The notes under the pieces are model-generated. The model did not search any database and was not told the DNA's origin. It worked only from the letters and a program-made list of their open reading frames with translations. DNA of 64,000 nt from CAXQZM01 sp965229645 (lineage in GTDB: Bacteria; Pseudomonadota; Alphaproteobacteria; UBA7985). This document shows, in pieces, positions 41,300-50,277 of this stretch. Within the stretch, counting starts at the first letter, position 1, and every line of letters begins with the position of its first letter. Made by a program: the position numbers and the translations under genes. Location of the stretch: positions 682,001-746,000 of the forward strand of contig OZ245893.1 in assembly GCA_965229645.1 (NCBI GenBank). The letters run 5' to 3'.

Positions 41300-42258
41300 T
41301 GATCCGACTTGCCCTAGCTGGTGCCGCAGGGGCCTTTGGCCGCAAACATCTGGAGGCCCTCCAAGCCATCGAACAAGCCGACCTTCGTTGCCTCGTCGGC
41401 GCGCCTGAGGACGGCGTCGCCGATCTTGCCAAGCAAGCGGGTGTTGCCAGTGCCGAAGACAGTCTGGAGGCGGCGCTGGTACGCGATGATATCGACGCGG
41501 TGGTGCTGGCGACCCCGACGCCCCTGCACGCCGCCCAGACCTTGGCCTGCCTCGCGGCGGGCAAGCATGTACTGTGCGAAATTCCCATGGCCGAAAGCCT
41601 TGAGGACTCGCGACGGGTTGTTGACGCCCACGCTGCCTCGGGTCTCGTCGGCATGTGCGGCCACGTGCGCCGCTTTAATCCCTCGCACCAATACGTGCAC
41701 AAGAAGATTATCGCGGGGGAGCTGGCGATCCAGCAGATGGACGTGCAAACCTATTTCTTCCGCCGCACCAACATGAACGCTCTGGGCAAGCCGCGTACCT
41801 GGACCGACCATTTGCTGTGGCACCATAGCGCCCATACCATCGATCTGTTCATGTACCAAACGGGCGAACCGATCAGCGACGTGTTTGGGCTACAGGGACC
41901 TCGGCACCCCGAGCTCGGCATCGCTATGGACATGAGCATCGGCATGAAAACCCCGAGCGGTAAGCTCTGCACCCTATCCCTGTCGTTCAACAACGACGGC
42001 CCGCTCGGCACCTATTTCCGCTATATTTGCGATCACGGCACCTACATCGCCCGCTACGACGATTTGGTGAACGGCAAGGAGGAGCCCATCGACCTGTCCC
42101 AAGTTGATGTTTCCATGAACGGGATCGAGTTGATCGATCGCGAATTCGTCAGCGCCATTGCCGAGGGGCGCCCCCCCAACGGGTCGTTTGAACAAATTCT
42201 GCCGACCATGGAGGTCATGGACCGCATCGAACAACAAATGGGAGTGTCTGGGGCATGA
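41299..42258 (+). CDS. ligC: 4-carboxy-2-hydroxymuconate-6-semialdehyde dehydrogenase
   Basis: A 319-residue Gfo/Idh/MocA-fold NADP-dependent dehydrogenase. The N-terminal Rossmann loop is LAGAAGAFGRKHLEAL, followed by ATPTPLHAAQTLACLAAGKHVLCE, split by the family's CEIP-type motif, and a substrate domain with WTDHLLWHHSAHTIDLFMY. It oxidises the cyclic hemiacetal form of the LigAB product to 2-pyrone-4,6-dicarboxylate. Position between ligB and the hydratase gene and the HHSAHT block support LigC over other Gfo/Idh proteins. Confidence 0.92.
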   Translation: MIRLALAGAAGAFGRKHLEALQAIEQADLRCLVGAPEDGVADLAKQAGVASAEDSLEAALVRDDIDAVVLATPTPLHAAQTLACLAAGKHVLCEIPMAESLEDSRRVVDAHAASGLVGMCGHVRRFNPSHQYVHKKIIAGELAIQQMDVQTYFFRRTNMNALGKPRTWTDHLLWHHSAHTIDLFMYQTGEPISDVFGLQGPRHPELGIAMDMSIGMKTPSGKLCTLSLSFNNDGPLGTYFRYICDHGTYIARYDDLVNGKEEPIDLSQVDVSMNGIELIDREFVSAIAEGRPPNGSFEQILPTMEVMDRIEQQMGVSGA

Positions 42259-42992
42259 GCGAAACCAAAACCGCCCTCGTCATCTCCGCCCATGCTGCTG
42301 ACTTTGTTTGGCGCGCAGGCGGCGCCATCGCCCAGCACGCCGCCCTCGGCTACCAAGTCACCGTTGTCTGCCTGTCATTTGGCGAGCGCGGCGAAAGCGC
42401 CAAACTCTGGAAGCAAGAGGGCATGACGCTGGCGCGGGTCAAAGCCGCCCGCGCGCGTGAGGCCGAACGGGCGGCCGAGCATCTCGGCGTCCACGACTTG
42501 CAGTTCTTCGACTTGGGCGACTATCCCCTCGCCCTTACCCAAGACGACAAGTATCGCTTGGTCGATGTGATCCGCGCCGTACAGCCCAAATTTATGATGA
42601 GCCATTCGGCCTACGATCCCTACAACACCGACCATATGTACACGACATCGGTCGCGCTGGAAACGCGCATGATCGCCCAGGCCTGGGGGCACAAGCCTGG
42701 GGAACAGGTCTTGGGCGCGCCGCAGCTCTATTTGTTTGAGCCCCATCAAACCGAACAGATGGGCTGGAAACCCAACGTGTTTTTGGACATCTCCAACGTC
42801 TGGGAGCAGAAACGCGCCGCCATCGAGTGCATGGAAGGTCAGGAGCACCTGTGGGACTTCTATACCAATGTCGCCGAAAATCGCGGCAACCACTTCCGTC
42901 GCAACTCGGGCGGCCAAGCGGGCGGGCGCAAGGCGACGCACGCCGAAGGGTTCCAAGCGGTATTCCCTACAACCGTCGATGAGCTGGCATGA
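42255..42992 (+). CDS. galB: 4-oxalomesaconate hydratase, PIG-L/GalB type
   Basis: A 245-residue protein of the PIG-L (LmbE-like) fold. The zinc site starts in ISAHAADFVWRAGG (the AHPDD motif altered to AHAAD with Asp retained) and continues in SHSAYDPYNTDH. GalB of Pseudomonas putida, a PIG-L fold hydratase, adds water to 4-oxalomesaconate; the Sphingobium enzyme LigJ for the same step has an unrelated amidohydrolase fold. Its position between ligC and the aldolase gene makes the hydratase role very likely. Overlaps both neighbours by 4 bases. Confidence 0.88.
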   Translation: MSETKTALVISAHAADFVWRAGGAIAQHAALGYQVTVVCLSFGERGESAKLWKQEGMTLARVKAARAREAERAAEHLGVHDLQFFDLGDYPLALTQDDKYRLVDVIRAVQPKFMMSHSAYDPYNTDHMYTTSVALETRMIAQAWGHKPGEQVLGAPQLYLFEPHQTEQMGWKPNVFLDISNVWEQKRAAIECMEGQEHLWDFYTNVAENRGNHFRRNSGGQAGGRKATHAEGFQAVFPTTVDELA

Positions 42993-43663
42993 CAGGCCGC
43001 GTCGTTCAGCGGATCGAGCGCACGCCCCTAGAGGTCGTGGATGGGCTCGCCGCGCTGGGCGTGGCGACGGTGCACGAGGCGGGCGGGCGCGTCGGATGCC
43101 TGGCCAGCCATATGCGCCCGCGCCTGAAAGGCGCGCGGGTCGCGGGCACGGCAGTGACGGTTTCGATCCCCCCGTGCGACAATTGGATGATCCACGTGGC
43201 GGTCGAGCAGTGCCAGGCGGGCGATCTGCTGGTCGTTGCCCCCACCGCCTCTTCGGACGCAGGGTACTTCGGCGATTTGCTCGCCACCTCGCTCATGGCG
43301 CGCGGCGTGCGCGGGCTGGTGATCGAGGCAGGGGTGCGCGACACCGCCGATCTAGAGCGCCTGGGCTTTCCCGTTTGGTCCAAAGCGGTCAGCGCCCAAG
43401 GCACGGTCAAAGAAACCCTGGGCGATGTGAACGTACCGATTGTCTGCGGCGGGCAGATCATCCATCCTGGCGACGTCATGGTGGCCGACGATGACGGCGT
43501 CTGCGTTGTGCGCCGCGACGCCGCCGCGACAACCCTTAAGCAGGCGCGCGCGCGCACGGAACAGGAAGAGGCCAAGCGCGCACGGTTTGCGGCGGGCGAA
43601 TTGGGGCTCGATATCTACGCTATGCGCGAACGCCTCGCCGCCAAAGGGCTTAGGTACGTCTAG
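42989..43663 (+). CDS. ligK: 4-carboxy-4-hydroxy-2-oxoadipate aldolase
   Basis: A 224-residue RraA-fold, divalent-metal-dependent pyruvate aldolase. It cleaves 4-carboxy-4-hydroxy-2-oxoadipate to pyruvate and oxaloacetate, the last step, and often decarboxylates oxaloacetate too. Blocks: GVATVHEAGGRVGCL, the active-site APTASSDAGYFGDLLATS, and GVRDTADLERLGFPVWSK with the substrate-binding Arg and metal-binding Asp. RraA itself lacks this context; the neighbourhood decides for the aldolase. Confidence 0.92.
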   Translation: MTGRVVQRIERTPLEVVDGLAALGVATVHEAGGRVGCLASHMRPRLKGARVAGTAVTVSIPPCDNWMIHVAVEQCQAGDLLVVAPTASSDAGYFGDLLATSLMARGVRGLVIEAGVRDTADLERLGFPVWSKAVSAQGTVKETLGDVNVPIVCGGQIIHPGDVMVADDDGVCVVRRDAAATTLKQARARTEQEEAKRARFAAGELGLDIYAMRERLAAKGLRYV

Positions 43664-43666
43664 CCC

Positions 43667-44710
43667 ATGGTCGCCTTGGCCGCTACTTGGATGCGGGGAG
43701 GCACGTCCAAGGGGCTCTACCTCCTCCAAGATCATGTCCCAACCGACCCTGCGGCGCGCGACACCCTGCTGCTGCGCCTGCTCGGGTCCCCCGATGCCCA
43801 GCAAATCGACGGTCTCGGCGGCGGCCAACCCGTGACCTCTAAGGTGGCGCTTGTGGCCAAATCCCCACGCCCCGACGCCCATATCGACTATCTATTTTTG
43901 CAGGTTTTTGTCGATCAGGCGCGGGTCTCGGCGCAGCAAAACTGCGGCAACATTCTGGCGGGAGTCGCGCCCTTTGCGATTGAGCAAGGCCTCGTCAGCG
44001 GCGACGGGCCGATCCGTATTCACCAAGTCAACTCGGGCCAAATCGCCGAAACGCGAATTCAGATGGACGGCGACCAAGTGGTCTATGCGGGCGAAACGGC
44101 CATCGACGGCGTGCCAGGGACCGCCGCGCCGATCCCCCTGACCTTCGAAGGAACGGCGGGGTCAAGCTGCGGGGCCTTACTGCCGACGGGACAACCTAGG
44201 GATCGGATCGAGGGCCTCGACGTCACCCTGATCGACCAAGGCATGCCTTGCGTTTTGGCGCGGGCCGAGGACCTGGGCCTTGTGGGAACCGAGCCGCCCG
44301 AAGCCTTGGAGGCCAACCAAGGATTGCGGCGGCGGTTGGAAACGCTGCGCCTCGCGGCGGGACCGCGCATGAACCTGGGCGACGTACAGGCCGCCTCCGT
44401 TCCTAAGATGATGCTGGTGTCGCCGCCGCGCCACGGCGGGCTGATCCATACCCGCACCTTCATCCCGCACCGCTGCCACCCCACTATCGGGCTGTTTCAG
44501 GCGGGCACCGCCGCCACCGCTTGCTTTGTGCCAGGCGCCGTGACCGAGGGCCTGGCCGACCGCGCCAACCTGCGCGACGGGATCGCAGACATCGAGCATC
44601 CTAGCGGTGCTTTGCCCATCGGGCTCAAGTTTGATGCCAAAGGCCATGTGTCTCAAATCGCCAGCATCCGCACGGCGCGCAAGTTGATGACGGGCCTCGC
44701 CTATGCCTAG
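43667..44710 (+). CDS. galD: 4-oxalomesaconate tautomerase (PrpF family, GalD/LigU-like)
   Basis: A 347-residue PrpF-family isomerase with the diaminopimelate-epimerase-like fold. It starts with ATWMRGGTSKGLYLL, the family hallmark, and has GLGGGQPVTSKVALV, an NCGNILAGVAPFAIE block with the catalytic Cys, and SCGALLPTG with a second Cys. Members in this pathway (GalD, LigU) shift the double bond of 4-oxalomesaconate between tautomers before hydration. It lies 3 bases after ligK. GalD and LigU are the same functional class; I use galD only as a label. Confidence 0.87.
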   Translation: MVALAATWMRGGTSKGLYLLQDHVPTDPAARDTLLLRLLGSPDAQQIDGLGGGQPVTSKVALVAKSPRPDAHIDYLFLQVFVDQARVSAQQNCGNILAGVAPFAIEQGLVSGDGPIRIHQVNSGQIAETRIQMDGDQVVYAGETAIDGVPGTAAPIPLTFEGTAGSSCGALLPTGQPRDRIEGLDVTLIDQGMPCVLARAEDLGLVGTEPPEALEANQGLRRRLETLRLAAGPRMNLGDVQAASVPKMMLVSPPRHGGLIHTRTFIPHRCHPTIGLFQAGTAATACFVPGAVTEGLADRANLRDGIADIEHPSGALPIGLKFDAKGHVSQIASIRTARKLMTGLAYA

Positions 44711-44805
44711 GCCCAGAGTCCTCGAACTTGGTGACCTCGTTTTGGGATGTTGTGCCAGATTGCGTCGTCGTGCAATGCGGACCACGTCGAAGAAAGGGCT
44801 TTAGA

Positions 44806-46320
44806 ATGGACGCCATCGTCACAACTGGCCTGTTCATCGACGGCGATTCCCGCCCCGCAACGGGCGGACGCAACTATGACCTCTACAACCCCGCGCGGCC
44901 ACGCGAGTTGGTCGGCCATGCCGCCGCTGCCTCGGTCGCCGATGTCGAGGCGGCGGTGCAGGCCGCCCATGCCTCCTTCCCCGCCTGGGCGGCGCTGGGG
45001 TTCGCCGAACGCGCCGAACGCTTGCGTTTAGTTGCCAAGGCGTTAACGGGCGATGGGGCCGACGTCGCGGCGCGCGCGCGCCTCTTTACGCGCGAACATG
45101 GTAAAATCGCCCGCGAAACCCACATGGAGATCAGCCGCCTCGGGGGGCGGTTCTTGCAAGTCGCGGACTACGGCGACCGCCTAGCTCAAGACACCCGCCT
45201 TGGCCCCACGCCCTATGGCCCGCAACTCAACACCCTGATCACCCGTCAACCGCGCGGCGTTGCGGCGCTGATCGTGCCCTGGAACTGGCCGCTGGCGATC
45301 TTGGGCGCCAAGCTGCCGCAGGCGCTGGTGGCGGGCAATACGGTGGTCATCAAGCCCGCCGAAAATGCCGCCCTGGCACCGGTAAAGACCCTGCAAATCA
45401 TCGCCAAACTGCTGCCCCCTGGGGTCGTCAATGTGGTCACGGGTTCCAGCCACGAAATCGGCGATGCCTTGACGGGGCACCCTTTGGTGCGCGCGGTCAA
45501 CTTCACGGGGTCGGTCCCGATCGGCAAGCATGTGATGCGGGTCGCGGCGGCCAATGTGACGCCCGTGACCTTGGAGTTGGGCGGAAACGATGCGGCGCTG
45601 GTGCTCGACGATGCCGAGTTGGACGACGCGGCCTTCGACCGCCTCTACTGGGGGGCCTTTGGATCCTCGGGGCAAATTTGCATGGCGATCAAGCGGCTCT
45701 ATGTCCACGCCAGCCGTTACGACGATCTGGTCGATGGTCTGACGGCAGCGTGCGAGCGGGCGGTGGTCGGCGATGGTCTCAACCCCGACACCACCATGGG
45801 CCCCGTGAACAACGCCAAGCAACTGCGCATCGTGACCCATATGATCGCCGAAGCGCGCGCCAAGGGCGCCGACGTCAAAGAATGCGGCCAGGTGCCCGAC
45901 CCAGGGCTCTACACTGGTGGCGGCTACTTCCAAAAACCGACCCTGGTCTATGACGCCGACCCAAGCCTGGCGGTGGTGCGGGAGGAGCAGTTCGGCCCTG
46001 CCTTGCCGATCCTCAAATTCCAGAACGACGCCGAGGCTATTGTCGCCGCGAATGACAGCGAGTTCGGCCTTTGCTCCTCGGTTTGGACCCAAGACCCCAA
46101 GCGCGCCGTGGCGGCCGCGCGGCAGATTGAGGCGGGCTACACCTATTTGAACGGCCACGGCCCAACGGTGCAGGATGGTCAGGGGCCGTTCGGCGGCTTC
46201 AAGCAGTCGGGCATTGGCCGCAACATGGGGTTCGAAGGCGTGGTGAACTTTACCGAGTCGCACTGCATTTCCGCGCCCATCGGGTTCTTGCCCATAGCGC
46301 AGGAGGACACCAGGGGGTGA
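44806..46320 (+). CDS. NAD(P)-dependent aldehyde dehydrogenase
   Basis: A 504-residue ALDH-superfamily enzyme. The NAD-binding and catalytic parts are visible: VPWNWPLAILGAKLPQAL, VIKPAENAALAP, the catalytic Glu in TLELGGNDAALVL and the nucleophile in SSGQICMAIKRLYV (Cys). ATG 44806, preceded by AAAGGGC, is preferred to the open frame further upstream. It is 95 bases after galD and overlaps the transporter start (GTGA). An aromatic aldehyde such as a hydroxybenzaldehyde is the likely substrate from context, but sequence alone does not show it. Confidence 0.87.
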   Translation: MDAIVTTGLFIDGDSRPATGGRNYDLYNPARPRELVGHAAAASVADVEAAVQAAHASFPAWAALGFAERAERLRLVAKALTGDGADVAARARLFTREHGKIARETHMEISRLGGRFLQVADYGDRLAQDTRLGPTPYGPQLNTLITRQPRGVAALIVPWNWPLAILGAKLPQALVAGNTVVIKPAENAALAPVKTLQIIAKLLPPGVVNVVTGSSHEIGDALTGHPLVRAVNFTGSVPIGKHVMRVAAANVTPVTLELGGNDAALVLDDAELDDAAFDRLYWGAFGSSGQICMAIKRLYVHASRYDDLVDGLTAACERAVVGDGLNPDTTMGPVNNAKQLRIVTHMIAEARAKGADVKECGQVPDPGLYTGGGYFQKPTLVYDADPSLAVVREEQFGPALPILKFQNDAEAIVAANDSEFGLCSSVWTQDPKRAVAAARQIEAGYTYLNGHGPTVQDGQGPFGGFKQSGIGRNMGFEGVVNFTESHCISAPIGFLPIAQEDTRG

Positions 46321-48434
46321 CCGCGCGAGATTCTGATTGGATGCAGCGCACGGCGGATGCGCTGGCCGTCGCCTTCGTGCTGTTCGTCGTGTTCTTTACC
46401 ATGCAAGGGCCGCTGCAAACCTTGTCCGACTGGCTCGTCGAAACACTGACGACGGGGTACGAGGACCTCAGCAGCCGAAACAAGCGCGCGGCGCGCAAAG
46501 AAACCTTCCTCGGGCCGCTGCTGCAAGGTCTCAAGACCTACGTTTTCTCTAAAACGGGGCTGCTTTATGGCGTTCCGATCCTGGTCTCGCTGCTGATCGT
46601 CGCGCTGGGGCGCGGAGACACGGGGCGCATCCGAACCCTGAACCAAGTCATGGCCGCGGCCAGTCTGGTCGTTTTCGGCGCGTGGATTTGGGAGTTTTAT
46701 ACCCGCGATTCTGGCTTGATCCATGAGGCTGACGCGCTCGACCTCATCTTGCTGCCCCTGGCCTTGTTGCTGATCTTTATTTTTACCTTCCGCAACTTCG
46801 GCGGCTTTATCGTGGCCTTCGCCCTATTTTGGTTCCTGTACTTTCTATTTCGCGGTTGGGTACCCGATGCGATTCCTTTGTTCGGCGGCGCTTCAGACAA
46901 GTCGCTGATGCAGAACTTAACCACCTTGGCCAACGATGCTTGGGTCAATACGGGGGGCATATTTGGCACCCCGCTGCAAACGGTTTCGCGCAACGTGCTG
47001 ATCTTTATCGTCTTTGGCTCGGTCCTCATGGCCTCGGGCGCGGGGTCGTTGCTGATGAAGGTCGCCAATCGCCTGACGGGCCGATTTGTCGGGGGCGCGG
47101 CCCATGCCGCCGTCGCGTCCTCGGCCATGTTCGGGACCTTGTCAGGCGCCGCGATTTCCAACGTCGTGACCACGGGGGTCATGACCATTCCCGTGATCAA
47201 GCGCGCGGGCTTCAAGCCATCCTTCGCGGGCGCGGTTGAGGCGGCGGCGTCAACGGGCGGGCAGGTGGTGCCGCCTGTCATGGGCGTGGTCGCCTTCTTT
47301 GTGGCCGCCGAAACCAGTGTCCCCTATTCCTACATTTTGGTCGCGGCGATCATGCCCGCGCTGTTCTACTACCTCGGCGTGTTCTTGACGGTCTATTTTG
47401 AGGCGCGAAAAACGGGAACGGGCGGTGTTCCCGCCGCGCAGATTGAGCGGTTGACGCGTCGCGAATGGGGACAAACCCTGGTCTTTGTCATTCCCCTCAC
47501 GGTCCTGACCTATTTCTTGCTTACCCAGCCCAGCATCCCTTTGGCGGGGTTCTGGGGGTTTGTCGCCGCACTCGTCTGCTCGCTTGTCTTGTTTCCGCAA
47601 TTTCGATCTTGGGCGCGTATTTATGAGGCCTTCGTGTCGGCGGGGCGCATGGCCGCCACCATCATGATCATCGTCGCCATGATCGGCGTCATTATTCAGT
47701 TTTTGAACGGGTCGGGGTTTTCCAACTCGCTCGCGCGGTTCATCGCCGAAACGGCGGGCTCGGCGCCGCTGCTGATCATCCTGATCGTGGTCGCCTTGGG
47801 CGCCATCGTCTTGGGTATGGGCCTGCCGCCAGGCGCGACCTACTTCATCATCGTCATCGCCCTGGCCTCGGGGATCGAGGCGGGGGACTTGCCCACGCTC
47901 AGCCTGCATTTGTTCGTTGTCTTCTTCGCCGTCATGTCCACGGTGACGCCGCCCGTGGCCTTGGCCGCCTTTGCTGCCGCCCCCATCGCTGGGGCCAGTC
48001 CGATCCGAACGGGCTTCCAAGCCTCGCGCCTGGCGGTTGCGGGCTTTATCATTCCCTTCGTGTTCGCCTTCCACCCTGCCCTCATTTACAAACTGCTGAC
48101 CCTGTTCGAATGGTTCGGCGGCAAAACCGTGCGCCACCGCAACCTCATTGACATGGAAACGATCACTTGGGCCGATTTTGGCTGGATCACGCTGGCCCTT
48201 AGCGTCAGTTTATGGCTCCTGACCTCAGCGCTGATTGGGTTTGAGCAAAATAGGCTCGCCCTTTGGGAGCGTCTTGGCCGCATTCTGGTGGGCTTTGGCC
48301 TACTTATGCCCAATTTTAGCGTGGCCCTTCCCGCCTTGGGGCTTGCCGCCGCGCTCATCATTGGGCACCGCTTTCTGGACGGGGAACCGCCAGACTTCAC
48401 CCGTCGGGCACGCCCTGACATCAACCTGCGTTAA
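46317..48434 (+). CDS. TRAP transporter fused permease (4TM + 12TM)
   Basis: A 705-residue inner-membrane protein with about 16-18 hydrophobic segments: a DctQ-like small subunit part (first 200 residues) fused to the large DctM-like channel. Family blocks include GRFVGGAAHAAVASSAMFGT, GTLSGAAISNVVTTGVMTIP, AAASTGGQVVPPVMG and GMGLPPGATYFIIV. Fused permeases of this kind work with TAXI-type binding proteins, the product of the next gene. Import of an aromatic acid by Na+ symport is the contextual prediction. Confidence 0.93.
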   Translation: MTARDSDWMQRTADALAVAFVLFVVFFTMQGPLQTLSDWLVETLTTGYEDLSSRNKRAARKETFLGPLLQGLKTYVFSKTGLLYGVPILVSLLIVALGRGDTGRIRTLNQVMAAASLVVFGAWIWEFYTRDSGLIHEADALDLILLPLALLLIFIFTFRNFGGFIVAFALFWFLYFLFRGWVPDAIPLFGGASDKSLMQNLTTLANDAWVNTGGIFGTPLQTVSRNVLIFIVFGSVLMASGAGSLLMKVANRLTGRFVGGAAHAAVASSAMFGTLSGAAISNVVTTGVMTIPVIKRAGFKPSFAGAVEAAASTGGQVVPPVMGVVAFFVAAETSVPYSYILVAAIMPALFYYLGVFLTVYFEARKTGTGGVPAAQIERLTRREWGQTLVFVIPLTVLTYFLLTQPSIPLAGFWGFVAALVCSLVLFPQFRSWARIYEAFVSAGRMAATIMIIVAMIGVIIQFLNGSGFSNSLARFIAETAGSAPLLIILIVVALGAIVLGMGLPPGATYFIIVIALASGIEAGDLPTLSLHLFVVFFAVMSTVTPPVALAAFAAAPIAGASPIRTGFQASRLAVAGFIIPFVFAFHPALIYKLLTLFEWFGGKTVRHRNLIDMETITWADFGWITLALSVSLWLLTSALIGFEQNRLALWERLGRILVGFGLLMPNFSVALPALGLAAALIIGHRFLDGEPPDFTRRARPDINLR

Positions 48435-48446
48435 GGGAGGAATCTG

Positions 48447-49430
48447 ATGCGCACCACTCTAAAAACCGCCACCGCCTTAGCGGGCTTTGCCCTAGTAACG
48501 GCCACGAACACGTCCGCCGAAACCTTGCAAATGAAAACCCTGCCCGCCAACTTGCCGCCCGCAGTTGTCATGGCGACCTTCGCCAATATCGTCTCGTCCA
48601 ACGTCGATGACCTGACCATCGAAGTCGCCGCTGGCGGCGCGGCGACCGCCCATATGATGGAAGTTGGGCGCGGAGAGGTGGAAATGTCCATGACCTCGCC
48701 CGTCGTTTGGACGCTCATGAACCAGGGCGCGCGCATGTACGCCAACCAGCCCGAGGCCCCTGCCCTGTCGGAGAATGTCCAACTGCTCATGTGGTACCCC
48801 TACGGGGCCTACCACTTTACCGTTCGCGATGACTCCGACATCCAAATGCTGGATGACTTGGAAGGGGCGACCGTGTTCTTGGGTCCCACCGGTGGCGGCG
48901 CCTGGAACGGTGCCTACGGCTGGATCAAAGCAACGACGGGCCTGGACGCCAACGCGGGCGACTACGAGGCCTTTGACGGCAACTGGGTCACGGGCTTCCA
49001 GGCCTTCATGGACGGCACCATCGACATGTACGTGGGCGGCTGCATCGACCCTTGCGGCCCCTTCTTGCAGCTCAGCGAAACCGAAGACATTCGCTTTGTC
49101 GGACCTGAAGATGATTCTGGTGAAGCGGTTGATAAATTCCTCGGCAAGTTCCGCTTCCGCGATGACATTGCTGCTGGCATGTACGACGGCCAAACCAATG
49201 AGGCGGCAACGCGGTCCTGGAATACAGCGGTCGGCATCGCGGTCAATGCCGATGTCGCCGACGACACGGTCTATGCCATGACCAAGGCGTTCTGGGAAAA
49301 CCTCGATAGCGTTACTTCGACCGCCCCCTGGGCGTCGGCGCTCGACATCGACTTCGCTGCAGGCGGTCAGGGCGGGATCACCTACCATCCTGGTGCCGCC
49401 CGCTACTACCAAGAGGTTGGCGCGCAGTAA
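48447..49430 (+). CDS. TAXI-type TRAP transporter substrate-binding protein
   Basis: A 327-residue periplasmic protein with a signal peptide (hydrophobic TATALAGFALVTATN, cleavage after TSA). The fold is the two-domain TAXI type: PANLPPAVVMATFANIVSS, VEMSMTSPVVWTLMNQG, a VFLGPTGGGAWNGAYGWIK block and a C-terminal FWENLDSVTSTAPWA. It captures the substrate for the fused permease 12 bases upstream. The ligand is unknown; context suggests a substituted benzoate. A GC-rich 8-bp hairpin follows the stop. Confidence 0.9.
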   Translation: MRTTLKTATALAGFALVTATNTSAETLQMKTLPANLPPAVVMATFANIVSSNVDDLTIEVAAGGAATAHMMEVGRGEVEMSMTSPVVWTLMNQGARMYANQPEAPALSENVQLLMWYPYGAYHFTVRDDSDIQMLDDLEGATVFLGPTGGGAWNGAYGWIKATTGLDANAGDYEAFDGNWVTGFQAFMDGTIDMYVGGCIDPCGPFLQLSETEDIRFVGPEDDSGEAVDKFLGKFRFRDDIAAGMYDGQTNEAATRSWNTAVGIAVNADVADDTVYAMTKAFWENLDSVTSTAPWASALDIDFAAGGQGGITYHPGAARYYQEVGAQ

Positions 49431-49437
49431 GCTTGGC

Positions 49438-49463
49438 GAAGGGGCGGTTTGAGCTGCCCCTTC
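49438..49463 (+). other. Intercistronic hairpin after the binding-protein gene
   Basis: GAAGGGGC and GCCCCTTC form a perfect 8-bp stem around a 10-base loop between the TAXI gene and the SDR gene. No T tract follows, so it is more likely an mRNA-stabilising or attenuating structure than a full terminator. Stems after binding-protein genes often protect their transcript, which is needed in excess over the permease. Confidence 0.4.
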
Positions 49464-49479
49464 CTATCGGTTCGAGCCT

Positions 49480-50277
49480 ATGCGTTTTGACAACAAGAAG
49501 GTTGTGCTGACGGGCGGCAGCGCGGGCATTGGATATGAGTGCGCGCGGAAACTGCAAGCCCTCGGGGCCCATGTCACCGTCATCGACCGCAATCCCTGCG
49601 ACTTGCCAGGCCTGACCTTCATCGAAGGCGACTTGAGCAGCCGCGCGGGCGTTGCGGCGGTTCTGGACGCCTTGAACGAACCCCTCCACGTCCTCCTAAA
49701 TGTCGCAGGCTTGCCCCCACGCGCGGGCAATGAGGCGCTGCTGTACGCGGTCAATTTCCAGGCCGTTAGGCATTTGACCCTTGGTCTGTTGGATCAAATC
49801 CACGACGAGGGCCGAATCGTCTCGGTGGCGTCCTTGGCTGGCGCGGCCTGGTCGCAGAATCTCGCACAAGTTCAGGCTTTGCTCGCCATGGATCACGACG
49901 CTTCGGGCGCGGACATTCACGCTGCCCTCGCCCTCCCGCCTGCGCGGGCCTACGCCTTAACCAAAGAGGCGGTGATCGCCTGGACCATCCAGCAAACCGC
50001 CCTGGGATTGCCGCGCGGCCTTGCCATGAACACCGTGAGCCCTGCGGCGGTCAATACGGGGATCATTGACGATTTCAAAACCGCCTTTGGCCCCAAAGTC
50101 GCCGAGAACCTCGCCAAAGTCGGGCGCGCGTCCGAAGCGCACGAAGTGGCCGATTTGATTCTGTTTTTGGCGAGCAAGGCGAGCGCCTGGATTAAGGGGA
50201 GCGATGTCGTCATCGACGGCGGCATCAGCGCCGCTACCAAGGCCGCAACCTTCGGTCTTACTTCAGAACAAAGTTAA
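49480..50277 (+). CDS. SDR oxidoreductase, coniferyl-alcohol-dehydrogenase-like
   Basis: A 265-residue short-chain dehydrogenase with the cofactor loop GGSAGIG (12-18), Asp after the second strand (VIDRNP, favouring NAD), NVAG at 74-77, and catalytic Ser118, Tyr158 and Lys162 (YALTK). A shortened segment between strands 2 and 4 and the DIHAALALPPARAYALTKEAV region resemble coniferyl alcohol dehydrogenase CalA and 3-alpha-hydroxysteroid dehydrogenases. An aryl alcohol to aldehyde step feeding the aldehyde dehydrogenase is plausible. Its 3' end overlaps the convergent sulfatase-like gene by 20 bases. Confidence 0.82.
   Translation: MRFDNKKVVLTGGSAGIGYECARKLQALGAHVTVIDRNPCDLPGLTFIEGDLSSRAGVAAVLDALNEPLHVLLNVAGLPPRAGNEALLYAVNFQAVRHLTLGLLDQIHDEGRIVSVASLAGAAWSQNLAQVQALLAMDHDASGADIHAALALPPARAYALTKEAVIAWTIQQTALGLPRGLAMNTVSPAAVNTGIIDDFKTAFGPKVAENLAKVGRASEAHEVADLILFLASKASAWIKGSDVVIDGGISAATKAATFGLTSEQS

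Noticed and set aside
45181..46263. A 360-codon open frame opposite the aldehyde dehydrogenase gene
   Set aside because: Antisense shadow with no recognisable motif; similar cases at 25220-26137, 20953-21759 and 53064-54038.
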